DNA from: Ambrosia x helenae
Taxonomy: Eukaryota; Streptophyta; Magnoliopsida; Asterales; Asteraceae
DNA length: 64,000 nucleotides
Assembly: GCA_030844895.1 (NCBI GenBank)
Contig: JAUTDX010000152.1
Span: 496,001-560,000 of the forward strand
Reading direction: 5' to 3'
Part shown: positions 43,120-51,727 of the stretch, in pieces
How the letters are laid out: every line of letters starts with the position of its first letter
Position numbering within the stretch: position 1 is the stretch's first letter
The notes under the pieces: generated by a model
Databases searched by the model: none
What the model was told of the DNA's origin: nothing
Seen by the model: the letters and a program-made list of their open reading frames with translations, nothing else
Position numbers and translations under genes: made by a program

Positions 43120-44821
43120 GTATGATTTTGTATGTAAGTTACGTTCATGTTCAAGCATAAGCACAAAGATAAACAAGACACGTATATGAATTGTAAATGA
43201 ATAAAATGTATGTGTAATTGAATACGAAGTTTTGTATACTTGTGCATGAATCACCCCAAAAGTTGTAAAAGCAAAAAAGGAGATAAGTAATACTCACAGT
43301 TCACGTAATAGCTTGAAATTCAACCGGACAACGAAATATGCGTTGGAATTATCCCAAAGGATCACCTAACGAAATTGATAACGTATAAGGGAAATAATTC
43401 TAAGATACATGTATTTCTAGGGTTTCGAATTGGGGATAAGTATTCGTTTGATTAATAAATTAAACGTTTAATAAATAAGAGAAATTTGATAAATAAATAA
43501 ACAAAAGTCTTTTTGTAAATTTTAAATTTAAGATGGTCACAATATAAAGTTGTAAGTGTGAAAATAATTTTTATAAAATTATTTTCTTATAAATAGAATA
43601 TTAATTCTATTTATTTCAAATTGTCAAAATATAACTTTAATATTTAAAAATATTAAAATTTAAAGAATTTTTGAATTAAAATTTGTAATTCAGTTCTAAA
43701 TAGTTAGAAATAATTTATGTAAAATTTTGGTGCAAAAATATTGAAAAATGAATTTATTATGATTTAATTATGATTAAAACTAACAAAAATTGATTAAAAA
43801 TATTAAATAAATGATTTTTCTGAATAAAAATTATTTCAGAAAAGCTTAATGTTATAAAAACTTAGAATAATTTTTTTGGAAGTTTATAAGATTGTTTTGA
43901 TATTTTAATAGAATTTTATAAATATAATAGAATAAACTTGATTTAATTATTATATATATTAAATAAATAATTTTTTGAAAACTAAAAATTGTAAGTTAAA
44001 CTTTTTCATCAAATTAATACAAAATAATTTTTGTAGAAATTTTAAAAGTTTTTAGTATTTTAAAATGAATTTATAAAATATAAATAATTATATTTAAAGT
44101 TTGTAAGCAAGACAAAAAAAATGAAAGGAAAAAGATGTTGGTGCCAAGGTTTGAACCCGTGTGGGTTGGTCCAAGAAACACCAGACACAACCACTTGGTC
44201 TAGACCAGTAGTTGTGTATGTTTTCAGTTTGTTTAAAATATAAAATGTATAAGAAATCAGTGTTCTTCCCCAATTTGTATGTACAAGCCCTAGCTTTTCA
44301 ATACTATGATTTAGCAAGCAATAGCCCCTGATATGATGGGGCTATTGTTTGTGAATAACCGATTAACAAAACCCATATGAAAAATATTACTTACAATAAC
44401 GAATCGTTTGATTCTAGCTCAGTCAACCAAGAAGTCAAACGCGAGCCAAACACTTCGAATGAGAGGTTATTAACAGAAATGGAGGATTTAGAGAGTGTAT
44501 TCGGCATCTTATGCTAGTCAAGGAGGGTCCAATTCATAGTGATATCGTATAAAGGGAAGGTCTTGATTTTTGAATCGAGCTTAGTCAAGAGGACGACTAA
44601 TTAGCCCGGAATCGAGCTTAGTCAAAGTCGGATTTTAATGCTAATACATCAAAACGAGTCAATTAAGTAAAAGGGTTGCCAATTATAAATTAATTTAGGT
44701 GGTCAAGGTCAAATGTTGACCGGGTTTGTTGTGTTGGTCGCTGCTGCTCGAACAGACAAGGGGAAAGAAGAAGGTTTGGGTTTGTGGGTTTTTATATAAT
44801 ATGGATTGGATTTGTAGCAGG

Positions 44822-44913
44822 TATGAGCCATAGCTCAGTTGGTGGTGCGTTTGTCTTGTGTTGGAGCCGGCTCGGGTTCGAGTCTCAGCAGAGACAAAAC
44901 ACTTTTTTTTTTT
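44822..44913 (+). repeat. tRNA-derived (SINE-like) module in LTR3
   Basis: Box A at 44831-44842, box B at 44875-44885, T11 run at 44903-44913. Confidence 0.6.
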
Positions 44914-45183
44914 GGCAGATAAGGGAAAAGGGTCTTGGGCCTGCTTCTTGGGCTGGTCTGATGGTGGGCTCAGGTGGTGGACTGGGCCGAAAAGAAAAAG
45001 GAAAGGGGTGGGTTATTGTTTGATTATGGTTTGGTTTGGGCTTGACAAGTGAGTGTGTTTATATCTAAATAAAATTTGAAAAGTTTTTATTATTATTATT
45101 ATTATTATTATATTACTATTATTATTATTATCATAATAATTATTATATAAAAATAAAAAGTGACGGATGTCACAAATAATAAT

Positions 45184-45383
45184 AATAATAATAAATGTTT
45201 CAAAAAGGTCCTTAAGTTTGGGTTTTACATTTTGGCCACGAAGACTAACTAGGTTAGACCTTCGTTGATTTGGGGTGATGGAACAAACTAAGTTGAAAGT
45301 TGGGAGTGCTATTGGCCATACTGAAAGTTGGGAGTGATATCCGCCAATAGGCGATAGTTGGGAGTATTTAAATCCATTTTCCC
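45184..45383 (-). repeat. Right terminal inverted repeat of the MULE
   Basis: Outermost 62 bases (45322-45383) match the left end at 57 positions. Looser similarity extends inward to about 45184. Confidence 0.85.
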
Positions 45384-45392
45384 TATATATTA
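45384..45392. repeat. MULE target-site duplication, right copy
   Basis: TATATATTA, 8 of 9 bases equal to 19570-19578. Confidence 0.75.
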
Positions 45393-45735
45393 ATACTAAG
45401 TTATAGACATGTGTATTACACGGATTGAATAAAAGAAATACTTATAGTTATTAAACAAACGATTGTGTATGAACTTTAAACGTAATTGAAGGAAACAATA
45501 ATTACAACATCAGTTGGCAATGGAAGAGATAGCTAATCCAAGTTCAAAATGGAAACAAAAGATCTTGGTTGTGTCAATTGTTAGCGAGTCAGTGTTGGAT
45601 TTCACATTATGACTTTTACTGACCAAATTTTACTTTCATTTATCAAGGTTGAATTTTCAGTTAGTATTCAAAATCCTAGTTGGCTGAAGTTTGCTTTCGT
45701 TAACCAAGAGTTGACTTTTTGACTAAACTTCTAAA
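45393..45735. other. Unassigned AT-rich sequence right of the MULE
   Basis: No ORF or clear repeat. GTGTATTACAC near 45405 is a short palindrome of the kind seen near Helitron ends, too weak to call. Confidence 0.4.
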
Positions 45736-46190
45736 ATGGCACATGCGACCAGTCCGTGGGGATTTCTAACTCAACAATCACCGCAACCGCAGCCGCAAAA
45801 TCCGCAACCGTCAGTTACCAACCCTTGGGCAATATCTAGTTCTATGAATAGTCAACAAGATTCAGCAACCTTATGCCAACGCAACTAACCCTAAGGAAAT
45901 TTATGTTCATCAAACTCCAAGTCAACAATCGCAACCAAATCCTGAACCGATACTCAACAATCCATGTAACCATGGGCTTATCTTTCTCAGCCAAAATAGG
46001 TACCCAACAGGAAAACCAGAACAATGTTATTCCAGAATTGGCAACGGTTTCTACTGTTTCAGCAGACCAACCTGCTACCACACATACAGATACTAACAAA
46101 GTCTTGGTTGTACATGCTAATGAAGGTTGTGATTGGATCCCAAGAGTATGGGAAGATGGTCAAGGTGGAACATCTTGCTTTGCTCAGTGA
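45736..46190 (+). pseudogene. Copia gag C-terminal remnant
   Basis: An ATG at 45736 opens a Gln/Pro-rich stretch (TNPWAISSSM) that stops after 51 codons. A shifted frame then continues with Gln-rich sequence and ends VVHANEGCDW..GGTSCFAQ near 46160. The pattern DEGCDW..GGTACFA is common at the end of Copia gags, and Copia A has a similar DEGFDW segment. It is short and decayed. Confidence 0.5.
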
Positions 46191-46299
46191 TTAAAAATGG
46201 AGATGGAGGGAAACCCCATACAACTAATACACCCTACTACATCTTGATGCATTGGATCTACATACTGCATATAAAAATTAACACAAAAAGAATCCAATT

Positions 46300-46642
46300 T
46301 ATAATAAGTTAAGTCTTCAAACGACTTGATTTAGCTTCAGCATGTCTTCTTTGGTATTCAATGACTTTCTATTTTTCTTCTACCTTGTTCTTAGACTCCA
46401 GCAAACCTGGTATGATGTCCCCACATGTTTGACACTTTTTTTTATTCAACCCACATGAAAAATCCACATCTCCTCCCTTAGTATGACAACAAAAACTGAG
46501 TTTAGATGAAGAAGATTACGAACCCTAAATTACAGATTAAAGCTTACCTTTCCGTTGCAACCAAAGAACCGACGGCCAGGATTTTTAGGGATATCCATGA
46601 AGTACGAATTACAGCCTCCTTACCACACCAACATTGCACCAT
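46300..46642 (-). pseudogene. GRF-type zinc-finger gene fragment with an intron
   Basis: From ATG at 46642 the first exon reads MVQCWCGKEAVIRTSW. After a one-base shift it reads PKNPGRRFFGCNGK up to a GTAAGC donor (46547). CWCG plus NPGRRFFGC are the hallmark of GRF zinc fingers, small nucleic-acid-binding domains often found with plant transposons. A likely second exon after CTCAG near 46500 reads FCCHTKGGDVDFSCGL and CQTCGDIIPGLLES, ending at a TAG near 46380. A Gypsy LTR begins only three bases upstream of the ATG. Confidence 0.6.
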
Positions 46643-46644
46643 TG

Positions 46645-47058
46645 TGTCACACCATGCCAACAGCGGAAACACATGGCACAATGCTCGAAATCATATCAAA
46701 GTCAAGATTAACACAAACTATATTTAATTAGAAAAGATCATTTCATTAAGACGTCAAAAAATTAATTTTTTCAAACATTACACAAAACAACATACATGAA
46801 GTTCCAACACACGTGTCGTATTTACATATGTTAGCCTTATGTTAGTCCACTTTGACAAATTTTCACTGATGTAAGTTCGCTAACATTAATTACGTGAAGT
46901 CTTTCTTTAGAGGCATAAAGGCTTCTACAAACTTTGAAGAGGACATCGTAGGACTCGTAATGGCTCAATTAAACGTAATTAACTTAAACCATGTTAATTA
47001 CTTCAAAAACCCGATTAAGACTACGTTAAACGTTGTATGGAATTTAACGGTTGTCACA
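46645..47058 (-). repeat. Old Gypsy 3' LTR (414 bp)
   Basis: It starts TGTCACACC and ends GGTTGTCACA, and is followed on the internal side by a polypurine tract (minus strand CTTAACGGAAGGGGAA, 47059-47074). It is shorter than and only distantly similar to the other Gypsy LTRs here. Confidence 0.75.
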
Positions 47059-47850
47059 TTCCCCTTCCGTTAAGAGAATTTCATCCCGGAATTCAGTTCA
47101 AGTCGTCCACTGCATTAGCATCCTTGAACAGGGCGGGATGTTTGCGACTCACACGATCTCCTCTTTTCTAAGTGAACCTAAGTTCACGCTTAACGTTCTA
47201 ACAAACACAATATTGTGATGCAGCTACGACCAAGCTCTTGGATTTCCCAACCTGGCACATCTATTGGTTTTCCCGCAATAGTAGATTTTAGCGTCAACCT
47301 GGATCCCTTCGGTCGAGGAATTGACAATGCTTCCTCACACTAGACTTACGGGATTCATCAAGAGTCCCACTAAGGATCTTTAATAGTTCCAGCTTATTCA
47401 TCACGAGACCTATTCTGACCAATACCTCCATTCCACTAGACTATCAGGAATTTGATTCATTACATCTTGCGTGCTTAACAACACATTTTCAAGGTACAAC
47501 TCCCAGCGAAGTCCTATCACCGGTTCGCAGTTCCTACGGCTAGCGCCTTGTTAGTACAACTTCCTGATCGGCTTTGCAGCTCATTCAAGCAGCCATAAAT
47601 CTACAAGATTTACTGTTCATCTCTCGAACAACTCTAGCCAGTTTATGTGTCTATCTTCGTATTCCAAGTATCGTATTCCAAAGAACACACTTTCCCCTAC
47701 TCAACCGTTTATCATATAATTGATCGGGTTTTAAAAAGAGAAAATAAAATAGAGGAGTTTTAAGAAAAATAGTTTTAAAAAGGTTTTAGGTTTGATAAAA
47801 TAAAGGGATAAAATAGTAAAGTAAATTGATAACGGATTCGTACTGATGAG
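47059..47850 (-). pseudogene. Decayed Gypsy 3' internal region
   Basis: It begins with the polypurine tract and a partly paired AATTTCA/CGGAATT hairpin (47077-47093). A stretch near 47110-47200 lines up by eye with the pol end of the full-length element (31676-31800), including the part that would encode the chromodomain. No frame is open, and similarity is lost by about 47700. The rest is AT-rich. Confidence 0.5.
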
Positions 47851-47924
47851 TCCTAAATATCACAGTGTCACCTCAACTGACATGTATCCCCATTGTTTAA
47901 CAGATTCGTACCGACGAGTCCTAG
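47835..47924. repeat. Two copies of a GATTCGTAC..GAGTCCTA word
   Basis: GATTCGTACTGATGAGTCCT (near 47835) and GATTCGTACCGACGAGTCCT (near 47903) lie 68 bp apart. The first contains CTGATGAGTCC, as in hammerhead ribozyme cores, but no GAAA half follows. Confidence 0.5.
47853..47871. repeat. 19-bp inverted repeat, left arm
   Basis: CTAAATATCACAGTGTCAC is the exact reverse complement of 50675-50693, on the other side of the solo LTR. Confidence 0.85.
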
Positions 47925-47925
47925 A

Positions 47926-47930
47926 AATAG
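47926..47930. repeat. Target-site duplication AATAG, left copy (solo LTR)
   Basis: Repeated exactly at 50643-50647. Confidence 0.9.
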
Positions 47931-50642
47931 TGTCACACCCTCAAATTTCCACTTGCGGAGTTTTACCGCGAGGCGCATGACGAACCAGGATCCAAGTCAA
48001 CGGTCACAATAAACAACACTATATGAAATACGTAAACTCAAAAGCTTAGTTATCAAACCATTAAACCATAGCGGAAGCATTTAAAAATTTAATCAACTAC
48101 AAAACCGTGTTCCAAAATATTCAAGACACTTATGTAAAATATGCGACTAAGCCTAGACGCCAATGCAGACCCGTGCGCCTAGTCCAACCGATGCTACCTT
48201 TGCGACCTGAGAAAAACATGCCAAAAAGACGTCAACATATATAATGCTGGTGAGTTCACAGGTTTGTTCAATGTGATACCAAAAGTTACCAAAGAGTTAC
48301 CATGTCCATACTATATCAATGTTACCAAGTACGCTAGCTAGGCGTATATTTTATTACTACTACGATTGGAAAACCATTACTAGACTGTTACCAATGTTTG
48401 GCCCGCGTGTGTTCAGCAATGTTACTAATGTTACTAGTTCGAGATAACATGCACCCGCCCGGCCCTCCAAGCCGTCAAGTGGGGTCTGTCAAACCCAATA
48501 GATCTATCCACATTTCCCCTGTTGTGCATCCCCGCACATTCATGGTTTTCCTCGGGACTTTCAAAGATTGTATAGCAATGCAAAGTTAAAACCATAGTAT
48601 GACATATGTTACCAAAATAGTTTAGCCCATGTTTTCTCCCCCAAAAGTTAAAGCAGTAAAAGTGGGGCCGTGAACTCACCTTAGGTTGCGTTCTTCAGTA
48701 ATAATAGAAAGCCAAGCCCTTGATAATCCCACTACCGGAGATCTATCAAAATGTTCACATAAGTGTTCCGAATAATGACCATAAGGCTATCTAGTCCCCG
48801 ATTGTCCAGATCGTGACCAAGTATATTTTAAAATGTGTTTAAGTGTTAAGCCGACACACTAGACCGACCCGACATCCCGTTGGTGACTCATTACCCTAAC
48901 TAATCAAGTACACATAGATTACACACAAGGTTCAAGCATAAAACACTTAGTTTATATCAAAAATCTCATTTTTGAATCAATAGGGTCAAACCAGGAAAAT
49001 TAATCCACCTTCGCCCCTTTTAAGCTACCTTCGACCCTTTGGAAGCCACCTTCGACCCATTCGAAGTCACATTCGCCCCTTTTTAACTGATTCGACCAAA
49101 ACTGTCCAGGTTCGACCCTGGGATTCCACGTTCGACCACCCGATCGGTCGAATGTGCCCAGGTTCAACCCTGGCAGAATACTTTTCCCAAAAACGGTTCA
49201 AAATCATCTGAAACATCGCGAAACATCACCAAACATAGCAGTTGATTATGATTAACATATCCCCATAAAACCCCATCAATTTTACCCCAAAACATGTTCA
49301 TTTCAGCCCTATTCCAAAATGGCAAGAATTATGAAAACATCACATCATGCATGAATTCTTTACCCAATTTGGAAACTTTTTGAAATCAATCCATAATCAT
49401 CTTAATAGTGCTTAGTTTGCCATGTTTTTAAACATCTCAAGAAGTTCTATTGATCATACAAGCATGCATCAAGCCCTAGCTTTATTAAAACCCCCAATTT
49501 AGACATGATATTATAAATCATCTAATTGTGACCATAAACAATCCTATATTAACATCAATATCAGCCCTAGATCATGCTTCTAGCTTTTGTACAGCAGCAA
49601 ATCATCAAACAACACATAATATCACACAACACATAATTAACATATGTTTATTGATATGAAAACCTATGTTTAATGATAGGGTTTTGGTTTAGAAAGATGT
49701 TTAAAAGGTTTTTATGGATAAAAACATCCTTAGAACAGATCTGGACATTTAGGGTTAGATGAAAACGAATTAAAATGCTTGAAAAAGGTTTAGAATTAAG
49801 AACACACCTTGGATTCTTGATTAGATGTTGTTGGTAGGTTAGATTATGAAAAACAAGAGCAAAAACTCCTTCCTTAGTGATTAAAATCGTTTGAGAGTGT
49901 TTAGAGACGGTTAGGGTTTGTGAAATGGTGAAAAATGACAAAGTTTAGTATTTATACTAGTCCACATTGGCCCCTTTCACCTGGGCGAATGTACACACAT
50001 TCGCCCCTTTCACGGGGTCGAATGTGTCTTAACTGGTCGAATGAAATTCTATTGTTTTCACATTCCAGGTTCGCCCCTTTATTAAGGATCGAACCAAGGT
50101 TATTTTCCAGGTTCGCCCCCACGCTGTGGTCGAACCTGGATCTATGTTTTTCTAGTTTTTCCAGTTTGTCGTGTTTAACGCATTTTAACGCATTTTAACG
50201 CATCCTAACACATGAACATGCAACCTTAATCTATGTTTTACATATTTAAGCATGGATGATTATCTACACATCGTTTAAACACGTCTTTGCATATAATCCA
50301 CCCTATAAGAATTAATCTACACATAACACTTAATTTATTTTATGTAATTTCACCAACAACGGGACCCGGTACTAGTGTATTCCCAAAAGGACTCCCAATG
50401 ATCCTCCAGATCATTGAATCCTGGACAATCCTATCCTGACCCGACTCAACTAACATGGTTAAGTCCGTTTATAAATGTTTCTCGCTAAGGTAGACTTAGG
50501 TGTTACTAAAATGTTTAAGCCAAACATGCCGAGTGTCACATCATCCCCACGTTGAAAGAATTTCGTCCCAAAAATTGCACAAAGCCCAAAAATGAAAGAG
50601 ACGGAAAGAAGGAAACGAAAAGAAAATTTATCGGGTGTCACA
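47931..50642 (-). mobile_element. Gypsy solo LTR, 2,712 bp
   Basis: It starts TGTCACACCCTCAAATTTCC, close to the LTR of the full-length Gypsy element, and ends GGGTGTCACA at a perfect TSD. There is no internal domain or second LTR, so LTR-LTR recombination removed the rest. A second GTGTCACA plus polypurine tract lies 102 bp inside its end (50540). A minus-strand TATA-like sequence (GTATAAATAC) is at 49957-49948. TTCGACC/TTCGCCC clusters lie on both sides of it (48990-49165 and 49975-50140), at the places where the full-length element has GCGATTAG clusters. Confidence 0.92.
49948..49957 (-). promoter_or_regulatory. TATA-like box in the solo LTR
   Basis: Minus strand GTATAAATAC, in the same relative place as the TATA box of the full-length Gypsy LTR. 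Confidence 0.5.
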
Positions 50643-50647
50643 AATAG
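50643..50647. repeat. Target-site duplication AATAG, right copy (solo LTR)
   Basis: Exact match to 47926-47930. Confidence 0.9.
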
Positions 50648-50674
50648 AATTCTTGTTTTATTTATCTTTAAAAA

Positions 50675-50693
50675 GTGACACTGTGATATTTAG
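50675..50693. repeat. 19-bp inverted repeat, right arm
   Basis: GTGACACTGTGATATTTAG pairs exactly with 47853-47871. Confidence 0.85.
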
Positions 50694-51686
50694 TAATCAA
50701 TTAAATATAAAGTTGGTTTGAGGATTGATGACTTAATAAACCCAGCCCTTAACCTCCCGAGCTGAATGAAACCCTTGACAAAGGTGGAACATAATCCTAA
50801 AGGTGTGTAATCCAAAGATCACTGGTTCACCCGTAGGGAATCCGCCTTTACCAAGAAGATCATTCAGTAATCTGGTAAGTACCAGAAATGTGTCACTCAG
50901 ATCTGGTCCACTTCAGAAGCCATTACTTAGAACCCGGTTTGGGTATTAGAAGCCCGAAGGATCAGTCTCACTATGTTGGATCAGTTTGCTCTTTTTGCTA
51001 AGTAAGAACTTGCTATCTTGACACTTAAGTGTTTAGCAAGTCCTTGTAAATCAGATTATAAGCACAGCGGAATGTTATAAGATAAAGCAACACTTTTTAC
51101 ACTAAGGCAGAGTTATAACTCCCCTTGATGTTTGAAACTAATAAATGACAAAGTATTTATTATGAATCTAAGCTGTAAATGAGAATTAGATACTTAGAGA
51201 GATTCACAATAAATACAGAAATGGAATAGAACAATGAGAGTGTTTGAAGGATTTTTTCTATTAAAATCAATGTCTAAAATAGAAGGTTGAAGCCTCCTAT
51301 TTATAGACGTTTACATGCATGTATCTTGCCCAATAAGCAAGTACAGAAACTACAGAAACAAGTTGCACAAGTTGCAACATTGAAAGAAACAAATACAGCT
51401 AAAAGTAATAATAAATAACAAACTACTGATGCAAAAAGGCGGTGGAAATATCTATTGCTAAGTGCTGATGAAGGACAACTACTGAAGAGTAGTTTTGTCT
51501 TCAGTACTTCTGAAGTGAACTTGTCTGGTTTGGACTTCAGAACATCTGCTTCTTCAGCACTTCTCATATCTTCTAATCAGCAGTTTCTTGTCTTCTCTTC
51601 AGTACTTCTATACTTAGCCAAAATGACAGAAGTGAATTAGACTAAGGTTTACAAAAGTGGTTTCACCAATCCTCTTTGTCCTAACA
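50694..51686 (-). repeat. 3' LTR of Copia D (left end uncertain)
   Basis: The right end is CCTAACA directly against a polypurine tract, giving TGTTAGG on the minus strand. A TATA box (CTATAAATAG, minus strand) is at 51306-51297. Between 51425 and 51610 the ACTNCTGA keyword family is frequent. The left end cannot be set because the 5' LTR lies outside the window. Confidence 0.6.
51297..51306 (-). promoter_or_regulatory. TATA box in the Copia D LTR
   Basis: Minus strand CTATAAATAG followed by GAGGC. Confidence 0.6.
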
Positions 51687-51702
51687 ATCTCCCCCTGGAT
51701 TG
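51687..51702 (-). promoter_or_regulatory. Polypurine tract of Copia D
   Basis: The minus strand reads CAATCCAGGGGGAGAT against the LTR, 25 bases after the last ORF ends. Confidence 0.82.
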
Positions 51703-51727
51703 ATGAAGCCAAAACCTTACTAATTCC

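Larger units (their letters stand above)
20607..45174 (-). mobile_element. Tandem TR-GAG-like Gypsy element: three LTRs and two internal domains
   Basis: The order is LTR1 (20607-23169), internal 1 (23170-26271), LTR2 (26272-28818), internal 2 (28819-42609, holding a 10.7 kb insertion), LTR3 (42610-45174). AATAA flanks both outer ends; because the target is an (AAT)n microsatellite this TSD is only supportive. Without the insertion the two internal domains are about 3.10 kb each. They carry a tRNA-Met primer site on the right, a gag gene, about 1.2 kb of non-coding DNA and a polypurine tract on the left. There is no protease, reverse transcriptase or integrase, so this is a non-autonomous gag-only element. 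Unequal recombination between LTRs is the simplest origin of the tandem form. Confidence 0.9.
42610..45174 (-). repeat. LTR3 of the tandem TR-GAG element (2,565 bp)
   Basis: Outer 5' LTR in element orientation. It has the most private changes of the three. The hairpin array is at 43004-43119, the tRNA-like module at 44822-44913. Confidence 0.95.
19579..45383. mobile_element. Pack-MULE with an NLR fragment, later filled with Gypsy elements
   Basis: The outer 62 bases of the two ends are inverted repeats with 57 matches, both starting GGGAAAATGGATTT. Weaker similarity extends to about 200 bp (right) and 270 bp (left). With the near-identical 9-bp TSD this identifies a Mutator-like element. Removing the 24.6 kb Gypsy insertion (20607-45174) leaves about 1.2 kb. 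That contains a truncated NLR coding fragment and no transposase, which fits the Pack-MULE definition. Confidence 0.82.

Noticed and set aside
45393..45440. Alternative Helitron end at GTGTATTACAC right of the MULE
   Set aside because: There is a short palindrome but no CTRR-T end nearby, so it cannot be distinguished from chance.
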